Source: Polaribacter cellanae (GTDB lineage Bacteria; Bacteroidota; Bacteroidia; Flavobacteriales; Flavobacteriaceae). From it: 64,000 bases of DNA. The stretch spans positions 1,354,001 through 1,418,000 of the forward strand of contig NZ_CP071869.1 of NCBI RefSeq assembly GCF_017569185.1, in the 5' to 3' direction. Each line of letters begins with the position of its first letter. The stretch's first letter is position 1. The translations under genes were made by a program, and so were the position numbers. Below, one piece after another: positions 34,701 to 44,090 of the stretch. The notes beneath the pieces are model-generated. The model did not search any database, was not told the DNA's origin, and was given only the letters and a program-made list of their open reading frames with translations.

Positions 34701-37571
34701 AATAATTCTATCGTAGTTGTGAATTGATTTCAAATTGTATTTTTACGTGAGAATTCACAAGGTTTTTGTTGTTGTGTTGTAACCAGTACAAGTTGTGAAT
34801 TGATTTCAAATTGTATTTTTACGTGAGAATTCACAAGAGAAGAAATAAATGTTAACATATTTGTTTCGTTGTGAATTGATTTCAAATTGTATTTTTACGT
34901 GAGAATTCACAAGTCACAAGCTATTAAAGCTGTACCAGAACCAGTTGTGAATTGATTTCAAATTGTATTTTTACGTGAGAATTCACAAGCCTATTATAAA
35001 TTTTCTACCAATCATTTCAGTTGTGAATTGATTTCAAATTGTATTTTTACGTGAGAATTCACAAGTGTTGCTAAAAATAGAAATGGAACGCTTTTGTTGT
35101 GAATTGATTTCAAATTGTATTTTTACGTGAGAATTCACAAGTAAAGAAATTTATTACAAATACGGAGGGTGTTGTGAATTGATTTCAAATTGTATTTTTA
35201 CGTGAGAATTCACAAGTATGTATCCAAATTTCTTTCCATTAAAATTGTTGTGAATTGATTTCAAATTGTATTTTTACGTGAGAATTCACAAGAAACCTAA
35301 TAAAATAACTGCATCCATATTAGTTGTGAATTGATTTCAAATTGTATTTTTACGTGAGAATTCACAAGCCTGATCCGGAAAAACATTGATATATTTTTGT
35401 TGTGAATTGATTTCAAATTGTATTTTTACGTGAGAATTCACAAGGTGTTGGAAAAACCATTTTAATAAAACTTGGTTGTGAATTGATTTCAAATTGTATT
35501 TTTACGTGAGAATTCACAAGGTTCTTTATGGATGCCGAATACAACTAATTGTTGTGAATTGATTTCAAATTGTATTTTTACGTGAGAATTCACAAGAGTT
35601 TCTATTATTTAATGTTGGGTCTACTAGTTGTGAATTGATTTCAAATTGTATTTTTACGTGAGAATTCACAAGTCCTCTAATCGGTTCGATATGGCTGTCT
35701 ATGTTGTGAATTGATTTCAAATTGTATTTTTACGTGAGAATTCACAAGTACTAAACCTAAATACATAATATGAGTAAAGTTGTGAATTGATTTCAAATTG
35801 TATTTTTACGTGAGAATTCACAAGTTCAAAAAGACACTTATTTAACACAGTTTTGTTGTGAATTGATTTCAAATTGTATTTTTACGTGAGAATTCACAAG
35901 CGCTCAATTCTTTCGCTTCATTTTACCAACGTTGTGAATTGATTTCAAATTGTATTTTTACGTGAGAATTCACAAGAGGCGTATCTGGCGCTATGGCTGC
36001 AATATCGTTGTGAATTGATTTCAAATTGTATTTTTACGTGAGAATTCACAAGTTAGAAAAAGCAATTAAACATTATAATTCTGTTGTGAATTGATTTCAA
36101 ATTGTATTTTTACGTGAGAATTCACAAGCATAATTAAAGATACAATAGAATATATCACGTTGTGAATTGATTTCAAATTGTATTTTTACGTGAGAATTCA
36201 CAAGAATAACAAATGTAGCATCTACAGCAACCGTGTTGTGAATTGATTTCAAATTGTATTTTTACGTGAGAATTCACAAGAAAAACTAAATATTAATGTT
36301 TCAAATACATGTTGTGAATTGATTTCAAATTGTATTTTTACGTGAGAATTCACAAGAATGATTCGTTTAAGTAATGATTCACGTGTGTTGTGAATTGATT
36401 TCAAATTGTATTTTTACGTGAGAATTCACAAGTGTGTAGGATTTAATAGTTTCATCATAAGTGTTGTGAATTGATTTCAAATTGTATTTTTACGTGAGAA
36501 TTCACAAGATAATTTAACAATAGCTTAATTTATTACCAGTTGTGAATTGATTTCAAATTGTATTTTTACGTGAGAATTCACAAGTACAAAATAATCAATC
36601 CAACTAATGAAACTGTTGTGAATTGATTTCAAATTGTATTTTTACGTGAGAATTCACAAGTGGTGATTGCTTATGTGTTGTAAGAGTTACGTTGTGAATT
36701 GATTTCAAATTGTATTTTTACGTGAGAATTCACAAGACAATTTTTGGATGGCTCATAAATTGATTGTTGTGAATTGATTTCAAATTGTATTTTTACGTGA
36801 GAATTCACAAGTAATGCACCTGCATCAAATACACTGGCGTGGTTGTGAATTGATTTCAAATTGTATTTTTACGTGAGAATTCACAAGATTTGATGATGAT
36901 TTATAAGTGAAGGGAGTGTTGTGAATTGATTTCAAATTGTATTTTTACGTGAGAATTCACAAGCTTCTTAAAATGTTCTACTTTGTAGCTATCGTTGTGA
37001 ATTGATTTCAAATTGTATTTTTACGTGAGAATTCACAAGATTTTAGAACAGTTATCTAAAAAAACAGCCGTTGTGAATTGATTTCAAATTGTATTTTTAC
37101 GTGAGAATTCACAAGTAGAATCTTTAAATATTACCAAATGATTTAGTTGTGAATTGATTTCAAATTGTATTTTTACGTGAGAATTCACAAGTCATCTGTA
37201 GATTTTGGTAAATTCCAAATAGTTGTGAATTGATTTCAAATTGTATTTTTACGTGAGAATTCACAAGTGAACAAGTGGTTTGTAAAGCGGCTATTACGTT
37301 GTGAATTGATTTCAAATTGTATTTTTACGTGAGAATTCACAAGTTAGGTGAACCAATATGTTTTACTGCATTAGTTGTGAATTGATTTCAAATTGTATTT
37401 TTACGTGAGAATTCACAAGAATGCAGTTCTATCAGATAAGGTAGAACCAGTTGTGAATTGATTTCAAATTGTATTTTTACGTGAGAATTCACAAGATTCA
37501 GATGTTAGTGGGTGGTGTTTTATGTGTTGTGAATTGATTTCAAATTGTATTTTTACGTGAGAATTCACAAG
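31753..37571 (+). CRISPR. CRISPR array, 77 repeats of 46 bp and 76 spacers (type II-C-like repeat)
   Basis: The repeat starts GTTGTGAATTGATTTCAAAT and ends TGAGAATTCACAAG, with a 9-bp terminal inverted repeat (TTGTGAATT/AATTCACAA). By counting starts I find 77 repeats. Spacers are 30 bp except one of 31 (before the repeat at 32438) and four of 29 (before 33349, 33500, 35171 and 36766). Apart from the first repeat (G to A at position 6), I saw no repeat variants. A 46-bp repeat with 30-bp spacers and GTTGTGxxTTGxTTTCAAATT matches Bacteroidetes type II-C arrays known to me. No cas1, cas2 or cas9 lies in this window. Orientation (plus) is inferred from repeat similarity and the downstream terminator. 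Confidence 0.97.
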
Positions 37572-37574
37572 GTC

Positions 37575-37619
37575 AATCCCAAAATATTGAGTAAAACCAA
37601 TACTTTGGGATTCCTTTTT
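37575..37619 (+). terminator. Terminator directly after the last CRISPR repeat
   Basis: AATCCCAAA (37575-37583) pairs with TTTGGGATT (37604-37612) and the stem extends by TATTG/CAATA after one mismatch. It is followed by CCTTTTTA. It begins 4 bp after repeat 77, consistent with plus-strand transcription of the array. Confidence 0.75.
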
Positions 37620-37756
37620 AGAACTTATAAAATTCTATGACTATATAGAATTTGTGATAAATCTAATGTTTTTTTTATTTCTATTTTGACAATTTGTAGA
37701 TTTTAAAAATGGAATTTTAACTTACCAGTTAATGAAAAAAATAAAACCCTAAAAAC

Positions 37757-38143
37757 CTATCTATCCAAAATCTCTTTAATATTTGGTTTAAAGTAATTTG
37801 GACCTTTTAAAACTTTACCATCTTCTCTATAGATTGGCTTTCCATCTTTGCCCAATTTACTCATATTAGAACGTTGTATTTCATTAAAAATCTCTTCTAT
37901 TTTATCTTGCATTCCATGTTCTATAATCGTTCCACATAAAATATATAACATATCTCCCAAAGCATCTGCAACTTCTACTAAATCATTATTTTGTGCTGCC
38001 TCTAAATATTCTTCGTTCTCTTCCTTCATCAATTCGAAACGTAATTTTTTTCTTTCGTCAGAAATATTTACAGTTGCTGTATCTTGGATATTCAATTTAA
38101 AAGCCGTGTGAAATGCATGAATTGCTGCTATTTTATTTTTCAT
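37757..38143 (-). CDS. MazG-like nucleoside triphosphate pyrophosphohydrolase (128 aa)
   Basis: This all-alpha NTP pyrophosphatase fold shows the metal-binding ELMKEENEEYLEA (ExxxE) and EVADALGDMLYILCG (ExxD). These proteins hydrolyse (d)NTPs or related nucleotides to monophosphates and pyrophosphate and are often house-cleaning enzymes. It is a single-domain, dimer-type member. It is the first gene right of the CRISPR array and transcribed toward it. No functional link is demonstrated, although MazG-like proteins also occur in phage-defence settings. Confidence 0.85.
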   Translation of the reverse strand: MKNKIAAIHAFHTAFKLNIQDTATVNISDERKKLRFELMKEENEEYLEAAQNNDLVEVADALGDMLYILCGTIIEHGMQDKIEEIFNEIQRSNMSKLGKDGKPIYREDGKVLKGPNYFKPNIKEILDR

Positions 38144-38254
38144 TATATATGTTATTTATTTTTTATTTGTTATAAGTAAGTTATTTCTTTAGTAAAGTAT
38201 CACTTGGTATTACAACACTTTCTTTAACAACCAAGATGGAGCAATTTTTAAAAT

Positions 38255-38932
38255 CTAAGCCACCAATCTCCAACGTTTGGAAACGTAAGAAACTCGTTTT
38301 TTATTTTTTATAACTGTATAAATTTGATTAGTTGCTTTTTCTAATGGAACCAACCAAAAAAGATCGCCTGCCAAGGCCATGGTTGTATCTAAAAATTCTG
38401 GTCTTATTTTCGTGATAAAAACTTTTTTAGATTTTATCGTTTTCGTCTTAATATATAAACTTTCTAAATATGCTTTTTGATAGGCTTTTGAAGCAAAATA
38501 AACAGGTGCAGATCGATTTCCTCTTATAGATGCTATGGACGAAACTCCAACTAAATGCCCAAATTGTTGTTTTTTAAATAAATTATATACTAAAATATAC
38601 AACTTTGTAACGCCTAAAACATTGGTGTTTATGCTTTGCTTCTCTTTAGTCCATTCTAATTTTGGGTTTATATATGCAACTTCAGAAGATTGCACCACCA
38701 AATCTATCGTTTTAAATTCAGCAACAATTTCGTTGAAAACAATCTCTACAGTATCTACTTCTTGAATGTCGTTTTGTTTTACTAAAATATGATTTGGAAA
38801 TTGATTTTTCACTTCCATCAATTTCTCTAATCTTCTTTCTGTAATGGCTACTTTGTACCCGTCTTTCACCAAAAGTTCGGTTAACCTTTTTCCTATTCCT
38901 GAAGTTGCTCCAAAAACGATGACATTCTTCAT
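38255..38932 (-). CDS. SDR family oxidoreductase (225 aa)
   Basis: The N-terminal NAD(P) motif NVIVFGATSGIGKRLTELLV and the catalytic region VGVSSIASIRGNRSAPVYFASKAYQKAYLE are present, with Ser, Tyr (VYFASK) and Lys in the expected spacing. It is likely an active dehydrogenase/reductase; the substrate is unknown. It is slightly shorter than the 250-aa norm. Confidence 0.9.
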   Translation of the reverse strand: MKNVIVFGATSGIGKRLTELLVKDGYKVAITERRLEKLMEVKNQFPNHILVKQNDIQEVDTVEIVFNEIVAEFKTIDLVVQSSEVAYINPKLEWTKEKQSINTNVLGVTKLYILVYNLFKKQQFGHLVGVSSIASIRGNRSAPVYFASKAYQKAYLESLYIKTKTIKSKKVFITKIRPEFLDTTMALAGDLFWLVPLEKATNQIYTVIKNKKRVSYVSKRWRLVA

Positions 38933-39054
38933 TTAATTTGTAATTTTGTAAAATCGAGATTTTACTGATTTTTAGATAGACAATATATAGAAACTTTATC
39001 AAAAATTAAGGTAGATTTTTATCTATTAATCAAGAAGATATAAAGAATTAAGTT

Positions 39055-39261
39055 ATGTTTTTAAGCGCATATTTTACAACAGGTAGAATTATTTTTATTA
39101 TTTTTTTCGTTTTAGCATTTATCGCTTTAATGATTTATAGCTACAGAAAAGATATTAAAAACCACGAACGTTACTATAAAAATGCGGGTAAAAAAGTACT
39201 AATTTATGGTGGTTTAATTATAGTGATTTTTGTTATGATTCGTCTTTTAGCTGGAAATTAA
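39055..39261 (+). CDS. Small membrane protein, two TM segments (68 aa)
   Basis: Hydrophobic segments lie at about residues 9-28 and 47-65, separated by a basic loop (SYRKDIKNHERYYKNAGKK). The ATG at 39055 is the only reasonable start. No family is recognised. Confidence 0.65.
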   Translation: MFLSAYFTTGRIIFIIFFVLAFIALMIYSYRKDIKNHERYYKNAGKKVLIYGGLIIVIFVMIRLLAGN

Positions 39262-39309
39262 ACCCTTTATTTTAGGTTAGTTGCAGAACTAATTTGTATT
39301 AGTAAAGAG

Positions 39310-39329
39310 TTCTCGACTATGCTCGAATC
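39310..39329. repeat. Family A palindrome
   Basis: TTCTCGACTATGCTCGAATC is a divergent member of the TCGA-CTGCGC-TCGA family, in the gap between convergent genes. Confidence 0.6.
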
Positions 39330-39336
39330 GTCATAA

Positions 39337-40092
39337 CTAATCATTTTTTATTCTCTTTAAACGTTTCCACGCAATTTTATGTCTTCCTTTATAGATAAAA
39401 AAGCAAGTTACATCTAACAAAAAATAAAACAAACTAATTCCACTTGGTGGATTGTTACTTGGTAAAAAATCGAACACTCCAAATGCTATGTTAGGCCATT
39501 TCCATGCTCCAAAAGCTGTTCCTCCTATTTCTAAAATTGCGACTAAAATATACATCGAAAAGAAAAACAAGCGATCTTTGGGTCTTTTCCAAAGTAAAAG
39601 AAAAACGAAAATGGTCATTACAAAACCAAAAACATCTGTAAAGAAAATTAAATAAATTGTGGCAAATAAAGCTATAAAAACACCAAACAATTGTTCCACT
39701 GCTTTATGGTGTTTTCGAACTACAGAGGCTTTACTAAACATAAAAATTCGTCCATATAAAGCAGCATGTCCTAAAGGAACATAAAAAGGCACATTTTCTA
39801 ACCTGTAAGTGTACATATCTAAACCTCTGGAAAATAAATATTCTCCACCAAAACCAATAATAACAGCATAAATCATTAATTCTTTTACTCTGGGTGTAGA
39901 TCTTAAATACATTTTAAGAAAACCAGCAATCATTAGAATATTAATAAGGATTTGCGAACTGGTTACATTTTCTGCAAACCAAATACTATCAAAAAATAAG
40001 ACAAAAACAAAAATAACAAAGCGCCCAATTTCTCTATTAAAAATTGAAATGATTTTTTGTAAATCGGGTTTTGGAACGTATACTATTTTCAT
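39337..40092 (-). CDS. Integral membrane protein of unknown function (251 aa)
   Basis: There are about seven or eight hydrophobic helices, with charged segments at both ends. Notable conserved-looking stretches are YVPLGHAALYGRIF, GGTAFGAWKWPNIAFG and FDFLPSNNPPSGISLFYF. No family or catalytic role is recognised. It overlaps the stop of the upstream tag gene by 1 bp, so the two are translationally coupled. Confidence 0.75.
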   Translation of the reverse strand: MKIVYVPKPDLQKIISIFNREIGRFVIFVFVLFFDSIWFAENVTSSQILINILMIAGFLKMYLRSTPRVKELMIYAVIIGFGGEYLFSRGLDMYTYRLENVPFYVPLGHAALYGRIFMFSKASVVRKHHKAVEQLFGVFIALFATIYLIFFTDVFGFVMTIFVFLLLWKRPKDRLFFFSMYILVAILEIGGTAFGAWKWPNIAFGVFDFLPSNNPPSGISLFYFLLDVTCFFIYKGRHKIAWKRLKRIKND

Positions 40093-40649
40093 TAATTAGG
40101 ATATTTAAAACAATCTGTTGTGTGGTCGTTTACCATTCCAACAGCTTGCATATATGCATACATAACTGTAGAACCAACAAATTTAAAGCCTCGTTTTTTT
40201 AAATCTTTCGAAATTTTATCCGACAAAGGTGTTGTTGCAGGAACTTCTTCTTTTTTATTAAATTTATTAATAATTGGTTTTCCATCTACATAACTCCAAA
40301 TAAATTTAGAAAACGAGCCAAATTCTTTTTGCACTTCCATAAATAATTGTGCGTTTGTAATGGCACTTCTTATTTTTAATTTATTTCTGATGATTCCTGC
40401 ATCTTGCAAAAGAGATTCGTATTTGCTTTCGGGATATTTTGCGATTTTTTGATAGTCGAAATTATCGAATGCTTTTTTAAAATTTTCTCTTTTATTTAAA
40501 ATGGTAATCCAACTTAAACCCGCCTGAAAAGTTTCTAAAATTAAAAATTCGAACAAAGTTGCGTCATCAAAAACGGGTGTTCCCCACTCTTTATCATGAT
40601 AATCTTTATACAATTCGCTGTCTGTAACCCAAAAACACCTATTTTTCAT
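40092..40649 (-). CDS. tag: DNA-3-methyladenine glycosylase I (185 aa)
   Basis: The family start is KNRCFWVTDSELYKDYHDKEWGTPVFDD, with the zinc-binding Cys and His. LETFQAGLSWITILNKRENF follows, and the C-terminal zinc ligands are in MVNDHTTDCF. It removes 3-methyladenine from alkylated DNA as the first step of base-excision repair. Length is typical. Confidence 0.95.
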   Translation of the reverse strand: MKNRCFWVTDSELYKDYHDKEWGTPVFDDATLFEFLILETFQAGLSWITILNKRENFKKAFDNFDYQKIAKYPESKYESLLQDAGIIRNKLKIRSAITNAQLFMEVQKEFGSFSKFIWSYVDGKPIINKFNKKEEVPATTPLSDKISKDLKKRGFKFVGSTVMYAYMQAVGMVNDHTTDCFKYPN

Positions 40650-40749
40650 CTTCTCTATTTTTAAAAGCGAAAATTAGTGTTAAATGAATTAAAAATCAAC
40701 GTATTTTGGAATAATTTTTGCAACTTTACTATCCTAAAACATCCTGATT

Positions 40750-41184
40750 ATGAAAGTTTTAAAATACACTTTATTGTTAACCATCTTTTCCTGCTGCTTT
40801 TGGGCTTGTGGTTCTTCTCCAATAAAAAAACAAGATACCCAAGAAGAACAACCTGTGGTAATTGCCAATGATAGTTTAGAATACGAAATTATAATTATAG
40901 ATCCTGGTTTTAATTTATTCCTAAATTCTGTTGCGCAACCAGAAGGTTTTTATACACAACAATATTTAGAAGCTAGAAATAGAGTTTGGGTTACCACTTG
41001 GAATATTAGAGCGCAAAACCCATCACGTTTTAATAATAATATTTACGAAAACATTATTGATTATCAGCCAAATATAAATTATGGCTATGAAGTAAATTAC
41101 AAACTTTTTAACTATTTTTTATTCGCACAAAGAAAGTATAAGATGAATTTAGGTGGTGGTTTTCGGTCTGGCAGAATTAATTAA
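40750..41184 (+). CDS. DUF6146 family lipoprotein (144 aa)
   Basis: The signal peptide MKVLKYTLLLTIFSCCFWAC has a lipobox ending WAC. The mature part contains EYEIIIIDPGFNLFL, FYTQQYLEARNRVWVTTWN and IDYQPNINYGYEVNYKLFNYF, which I associate with DUF6146 of Bacteroidetes. Function unknown. It is a monocistronic gene followed by a hairpin. Confidence 0.8.
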   Translation: MKVLKYTLLLTIFSCCFWACGSSPIKKQDTQEEQPVVIANDSLEYEIIIIDPGFNLFLNSVAQPEGFYTQQYLEARNRVWVTTWNIRAQNPSRFNNNIYENIIDYQPNINYGYEVNYKLFNYFLFAQRKYKMNLGGGFRSGRIN

Positions 41185-41200
41185 AAGGCGCTTTCATAAA

Positions 41201-41240
41201 ACAACGAATCCCTTGTTTTTACGAGGGATTTGTTGTATTT
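41201..41240 (+). terminator. Terminator-like hairpin after the DUF6146 gene
   Basis: ACAACGAATCCCT (41201-41213) pairs with AGGGATTTGTTGT (41224-41236) with one mismatch and is followed by ATTTTG. It could also belong to the left flank of the IS element that follows. Confidence 0.6.
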
Positions 41241-41306
41241 TGTAGCTATAATAAACCCCGAAAATGGCCAATATAGGCAAAAAACGGGGTTTTAATTTCG
41301 ACAATT

Positions 41307-42663
41307 ATGAAAGTACGAAGAATTTCTGAAATGCAACACCGCATTTCAATTTTTTCCCCTCAGCGAGAATTATGATGCTCATTATGCGCGATTTTTAGAG
41401 GGAGATTTAGGTAAAATCTACTCTGCAATTCCTTGGAATGATTTAGTTAGCTCTTTTGGTATTTCTGAACAATCAAAAGGGAGAAACTATCTTTTTAGTC
41501 CTAAAGGAAGACTAGGTTTAATGTTTTTAAAACATTATGCTAATTGTTCAGATAGAAAATTGATTGAGCAACTAAACTCGAATTTAGACTATCAATTTTT
41601 CTGTGATATAGAACTAGGTTTTGAACGCTTAACAAACTATAAAATAGTGAGCCAAATACGTTGTGAATTAGCAGAGAAACTCGATATTAATTCCATAGAA
41701 AAAATTCTATTCAACTCTTGGAAAAACGAAATTGAAAACCCCAATCAAATTGTAATGGATGCTACTTGTTATGAAAGTGAAGTTCGTTACCCTAGCATCC
41801 AAAAATTACTTTGGGAGTCGGTTCATTGGTTGTACAATCAATTACGTAAAACCTGCTCTATATTAGGGGTTAAAATGATTAGAAGTAAATATATCAAGTG
41901 GAAAAAACGTTATCAAGGATTTAGTAAAATGCGAAGAAAAACCAAGTCGAAACGTATTTCATTAACCCGAGGTTTACTCAATCTGTTAAGTAAATTTATC
42001 AACTTTGAAAAAGAGTTGTCAGAAAATCACAATATTGAGTTTATAGCTTTGTATTATAAGCGAATAAATACAATTCAAAGGATTTACAAACAACAAAAAG
42101 ATCATTTTGATACAGGAGAAAAAATCAAAGATAGAATTGTAAGCATTCAAAAGGATTATATTCGTCCTATTGTTCGAGGAAAGGAAGTAAAACCTGTTGA
42201 ATTTGGAGCAAAAGTTAACAAAGTTCAAATTGATGGAATTAGCTTTATCGAACATATTAACTTTAATGCATTTCATGAAGGAAATCGTTTTATTCAAACA
42301 GTCCAAAAAGCACAAGGATTAACTCGAAAAAAAGTAAAAATAGCTGGAGCAGATAAAATTTATGCCACCAATAAAAATAGAAAACACTGTAGTTCTAAGA
42401 ACATAGAAACAGACTTTATCCCCAAGGGAAAAAAGCCGAAAAATCATAAAGAAAAAAAGCAACTTAGAGCTATTATCGCAAAAGAAAGAGCTACAAGATT
42501 AGAAGGTTCTTTTGGAAAGGATAAAGAATATTATCACTTACGAAAAATAAAAGCCAAAACTAAAAAGAATGAAATTCTATGGATATTCTTTGGAATACAC
42601 ACAGGGAATGCTCTTGAAATTGGCCGAAGAAAAATAGCTAAAACAGCACAACAAGTAGTCTAA
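41307..42663 (+). pseudogene. IS5/IS1182-superfamily-like transposase, frameshifted at the start
   Basis: The main open frame from 41311 reads KYEEFLKCNTAFQFFPLSEN...YDAHYARFLEGDLGKIYSAI and continues to 42663. It includes MDATCYESEVRYPSIQKLLW (first DDE Asp) and KKVKIAGADKIYATNKN. The only good ATG (41307) is out of frame by one base: ATGAAAGTACGAAG versus an expected ATGAAGTACGAAG. A single A insertion right after the start therefore disables normal initiation; the next in-frame ATG is at 41521. The element's inverted repeats were not identified, but hairpins flank it at about 41255-41295 and 42755-42795. Confidence 0.75.
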
Positions 42664-42935
42664 ATTTGAAGCATTGAATATAGTTTTATGGGAGAGGTAT
42701 GTCTTGTTGGGAAGTTTTTAAGAAACTGAACACTTAAAACAGCTTTAAAACAAAAATTGAGGGTAGAATTTAAATAATTCTGCCCGCAATTTTAGCTGCA
42801 TTTTTAAAAATAACCTATTTTCTGAATGTGCCTTAAAAAATAAAACTGATACTGCGAATGCACAAATTTTAAAGAGAAAAAACCTTAAACGACCTGCATA
42901 AAATACTGAAAATCATAAACTAAGAAACTAATTTA
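42664..42935. other. Non-coding stretch between transposase and folA
   Basis: It contains a strong hairpin at about 42755-42795 (AAAATTGAGGGTAGAATT/AATTCTGCCCGCAATTTT), probably the right flank of the IS. Nothing else is seen. Confidence 0.4.
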
Positions 42936-43424
42936 TTAAACCTTCTGATAACTCACAAAGCTATAGTCGTATTTGTTTTTGTCATCGGCTTTAAAATCTT
43001 CTCTTGAAACTTCTTTCCAAACTTTTGGGTCTATTTCTGGAAAATAAACATCTGCTTTAAATTCGTGATGTACCAAAGTTATATCTAATTGATCTACTAA
43101 GTTATTTGCAATTGCTTGTTTATAGATTTGTGCACCTCCAATAATATAAATTTCAGAATCGTCTTTTGCTAATTCAATAGCCTCTTCAATGCTATTTGCT
43201 ACAAAACAACCATCTTTAAAATAATTATTATTTCTGGTAATAATAATTGTAGTACGATTTGGCAATGGTTTTCCAATTGACTCAAATGTATTTCTACCCA
43301 TTAAAATATGATGACCAGTAGTAACCTTTTTAAATCTCTTTAAATCTGCAGGTAAATGCCAAATTAAATCGTTGTTTTTCCCTAAAGCATTATTTTTAGC
43401 AATAGCAGCAATTATTGTAATCAT
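42936..43424 (-). CDS. folA: Dihydrofolate reductase (162 aa)
   Basis: Classical DHFR motifs are present: IAAIAKNNALGKNNDLIWHLPADLKRFK with the catalytic Asp, TTGHHILMGRNTFESIG, and IIGGAQIYKQAI. It reduces dihydrofolate to tetrahydrofolate with NADPH. This regenerates the cofactor oxidised by thymidylate synthase, encoded about 0.7 kb away at 44091-44915. A TATTTTTG -7-like element lies at 43445-43452 on its strand. Confidence 0.96.
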   Translation of the reverse strand: MITIIAAIAKNNALGKNNDLIWHLPADLKRFKKVTTGHHILMGRNTFESIGKPLPNRTTIIITRNNNYFKDGCFVANSIEEAIELAKDDSEIYIIGGAQIYKQAIANNLVDQLDITLVHHEFKADVYFPEIDPKVWKEVSREDFKADDKNKYDYSFVSYQKV

Positions 43425-43727
43425 AAAGTAAAATCAATTTTCAACAAAAATAATAGAAATGGTTAGAGATTTATAGCTTTTAAGAGTTTTTGTTCATAAA
43501 CAACAATTTACGAAACCGTTTTCGAGGTAAAATACATGAAAATCAGGTAAAAGAAAATGTTAATCATTTTTAAACATATAGTAATTATTTACACTGTTTA
43601 TTTATAATTAGCTTTGTTATAGTGTTTCATATTATTAAAACGATAATTCTTTCGTTTTCAATACTATATTGTTTGAAGACTGATAATTGTTCTATAAATT
43701 TACCAAAAATTTTGAAAACAAAATATT
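43425..43727. other. Intergenic region between folA and the CBM48 gene
   Basis: These 303 bp separate divergent genes. Possible -7 elements are TATTTTTG on the minus strand (43445-43452, for folA) and TAGCTTTG on the plus strand (43609-43616, for the CBM48 gene). No ORF or RNA gene is recognised. Confidence 0.4.
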
Positions 43728-44024
43728 ATGGCTATTAAAAAACAATTTTTAAAAAACAAACCAGTTTGTAAAGTAACTTTTACAGTACCCTCTGAAAATG
43801 CATATAATGTAGCAGTAGTTGGTAGTTTTAACGATTGGAATGCAGCATCTACTCCTTTAAAAAAATTAAAAAATGGTTCTTTTAAAGGAACTGTTAATTT
43901 AGAAACAGGCAATTCTTACGAGTTTAGATATTTAGTAGATGGTAAATTCGTAAACGAAGCAGAAGCAGATGCTTTCGCTTGGAACGATTATGCTGGCGCA
44001 GAAAACTGTGTTATAAAACTATAA
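43728..44024 (+). CDS. Isoamylase-type early-set (CBM48/AMPK glycogen-binding-like) protein (98 aa)
   Basis: The whole protein is one E-set domain: KVTFTVPSENAYNVAVVGSFNDWN with the conserved Trp, TPLKKLKNGSFKGTV, and SYEFRYLVDGKFVNEAEAD. Such stand-alone domains are widespread in Bacteroidetes and may bind glycogen-like glucans; no catalytic module is attached. A strong terminator follows. Confidence 0.92.
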   Translation: MAIKKQFLKNKPVCKVTFTVPSENAYNVAVVGSFNDWNAASTPLKKLKNGSFKGTVNLETGNSYEFRYLVDGKFVNEAEADAFAWNDYAGAENCVIKL

Positions 44025-44045
44025 CAGAATTTCTTATAAAAAATA

Positions 44046-44083
44046 AAAAGAGCTCTCATTAATTAATGAGAACTCTTTTTTTT
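44046..44083. terminator. Bidirectional terminator between the CBM48 gene and thyA
   Basis: AAAAGAGCTCTCATT pairs with AATGAGAACTCTTTT (one mismatch), with a T-run on the plus strand and an A-run on the other side. It can serve both convergent genes. Confidence 0.85.
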
Positions 44084-44090
44084 ATTGTAA

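Noticed and set aside
33363..36859. ORFs encoding repeated VNSHVKIQFEINSQ peptides (33363-33593 and 36671-36859)
   Set aside because: They are translations of the CRISPR repeats and spacers and have no independent coding evidence.
31753..37571. Type VI-B (Cas13b) array
   Set aside because: Cas13b repeats known to me are 36 bp with a different core and end in ACAAC; this repeat is 46 bp and no cas13b is in the window.
37620..37756. CRISPR leader right of the array
   Set aside because: It is AT-rich but contains the array terminator and no repeated motif; nothing distinguishes it as a leader.
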